A stretch of 15,856 nt of DNA, taken from assembly GCA_023145485.1 (NCBI GenBank), contig JAGLDT010000159.1, positions 1 through 15,856 of the forward strand. Reading direction: 5' to 3'. The first letter of the stretch is position 1, and every line of letters begins with the position of its first letter. Shown piece after piece: positions 14,686 through 15,856 of the stretch. The stretch comes from Cocleimonas sp. (GTDB taxonomy: Bacteria; Pseudomonadota; Gammaproteobacteria; Thiotrichales; Thiotrichaceae). The notes under the pieces were generated by a model that worked only from the letters and a program-made list of their open reading frames with translations, did no database searches and was not told the DNA's origin. Made by a program: the position numbers and the translations under genes.

Positions 14686-15856
14686 ATGAAAAATGATCCC
14701 AAACTTATCCAAGATTGGCTTAAGCAAAAAAAACGACAGCAACTCTATCGTACTCATCGTGTAACAGAGTCTCCCCAACAAGCTCTTATGCGTATTGATG
14801 GCAAAGCGTTACTAAATTTTTCCAGTAATGACTATCTAGGCCTCGCAAATCATCCCGATATTATTGCATCGTTTAAAGCAGCAACCGATATTTATGGTGT
14901 AGGCAGTGGTTCAGCGCACCTTATTAGTGGTCATTCAAAAGCACATCGAGAATTAGAAGAATATCTTGCCTATTTTACGGGGCGTGAGCGCGCCTTATTA
15001 TTTTCAACAGGTTATATGGCAAATATAGGTGTGCTAAATGCCTTAACTGAGCGCGGTGATACGATTTATGCTGATCGTTTAAATCATGCTTCATTAGTTG
15101 ACGGTGCATTACTTTCCCGTGCTACTACAAAGCGTTATCAACATAATGATATGCCTTCGCTAGAACGTCAAATTCAGAGACAACCAAAAGGTAATGGGTT
15201 AATTGTTAGTGATGGTGTATTTAGTATGGATGGCGATATTGCCAATGTTAATACGCTGGCAGAAATAGCAAAAAATAATCAAGCATGGTTAATGATTGAC
15301 GATGCTCATGGTTTTGGAGTACTTGGTGAAACAGGGGGGGGAGTATTGCAACAACAGCGATTAAGTCAAGATGACACTCCTATCTTAATGGCAACATTAG
15401 GGAAAGCAGTTGGAACAGCAGGGGCGTTTATTGCAGGGTCAGAAGAATTAATTGAATATTTGATTCAAACGGCGAGAAGCCATATTTTCACAACTGCAAT
15501 GCCAGCAGCCATTGCGGCTGCAACACTAACCAGCTTAAAAATTATCAGAAAAGAAAATGGGCGCAGAGAAAAATTACAGGCATTAATAAAGCAGTTTAAA
15601 CAAGGCGCGCGTGAGCAGGGCATCAAACTAATGTCCTCTGATACCGCGATTCAACCGATTATGGTTGAAAGCAGTGAAAATGCGGTAGCAATCAGCCAGC
15701 AATTATTAACAAAAGGTTTATTAGTCTCCGCGATCCGCCCACCGACTGTCCCCCTTAATACAGCAAGATTACGAATTACACTTTCCTCTGATCATAGTGA
15801 GGCAATGATTAATACGTTATTACTTAGTTTAAGAGCATCTCCTTACACACAAGTCT
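14686..15856 (+). CDS. bioF: 8-amino-7-oxononanoate synthase, 3' end at window edge
   Basis: The frame is open from ATG at 14686 to the end of the window, 390 codons without a stop; the family is about 385 residues, so only the last few codons can be missing. BioF is a PLP-dependent alpha-oxoamine synthase that condenses pimeloyl-ACP (or -CoA) with L-alanine, the first committed step of biotin ring assembly. Landmarks are NFSSNDYLGLANHP (about 46-59), GVGSGSAHLISGHSKAH, DDAHGFGVLG (about 205-214) and the PLP lysine K240 in TLGKAVGTAGAF. Related enzymes (Kbl, HemA, SPT) share the fold, but the DWLKQKKRQQLYR start and the IRPPTVP segment near the end fit BioF. No Shine-Dalgarno is seen before the ATG, and the terminator of tusA lies 23 bases upstream, so its promoter is not obvious. 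Other bio genes may follow outside. Confidence 0.95.
   Translation, partial: MKNDPKLIQDWLKQKKRQQLYRTHRVTESPQQALMRIDGKALLNFSSNDYLGLANHPDIIASFKAATDIYGVGSGSAHLISGHSKAHRELEEYLAYFTGRERALLFSTGYMANIGVLNALTERGDTIYADRLNHASLVDGALLSRATTKRYQHNDMPSLERQIQRQPKGNGLIVSDGVFSMDGDIANVNTLAEIAKNNQAWLMIDDAHGFGVLGETGGGVLQQQRLSQDDTPILMATLGKAVGTAGAFIAGSEELIEYLIQTARSHIFTTAMPAAIAAATLTSLKIIRKENGRREKLQALIKQFKQGAREQGIKLMSSDTAIQPIMVESSENAVAISQQLLTKGLLVSAIRPPTVPLNTARLRITLSSDHSEAMINTLLLSLRASPYTQV

Overview
The window looks like ordinary chromosomal DNA from an AT-rich gammaproteobacterium. The evidence is a sigma-32 gene of RpoH type, the gammaproteobacterial xseB-ispA-dxs cluster, LptM, LpxC (so a Gram-negative outer membrane), DUF484 behind DapF, and an RluE-type pseudouridine synthase. 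I cannot place it below class level. No phage, plasmid, CRISPR, transposase, rRNA or tRNA gene is visible.

Layout. 1-558 is the 3' end of hemL. A CIRCE operator (600-626) precedes rpoH (659-1516), which ends at a bidirectional terminator. On the other side of that terminator lies a minus-strand ORF of 30 codons for a tiny hydrophobic protein, with its own ribosome site and promoter. 1824-4926 is xseB-ispA-dxs, followed by queD and lpxC on the same strand. 6617-8170 (minus) is lptM-lysA, with a 118-bp imperfect palindrome flanked by CTAG between the two genes. 8171-8509 is a 339-base region without a recognised gene. It carries a 21-bp palindrome, a long hairpin and a strong plus-strand intrinsic terminator, and looks like a small RNA or attenuated leader upstream of a SPOR-domain lipoprotein (8510-9043). 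A small exported protein of unknown function (minus, 9138-9359) follows. Then come rluE (minus), a DciA/DUF721 gene (plus), mnmG (minus), DUF484-dapF (minus, ATGA overlap), tusA (plus) with a terminator, and bioF (plus), which runs off the right edge.

How the genes fit together. Most are housekeeping: haem precursor synthesis (hemL), heat-shock control (rpoH), isoprenoid precursors (ispA, dxs), deazapurine synthesis (queD), lipid A and LPS export (lpxC, lptM), the DAP/lysine pathway (dapF, lysA), tRNA and rRNA modification (tusA, mnmG, rluE), helicase loading (dciA) and biotin (bioF). The less ordinary material is between the genes: a perfect CIRCE in front of a sigma-32 gene, the 30-codon membrane ORF, the CTAG-flanked palindrome, the structured region before the SPOR lipoprotein, and the repeat-rich upstream region of the small exported protein. 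I see no clear new multi-gene system; the best candidates for something undescribed are the structured RNA region and the 30-residue protein.
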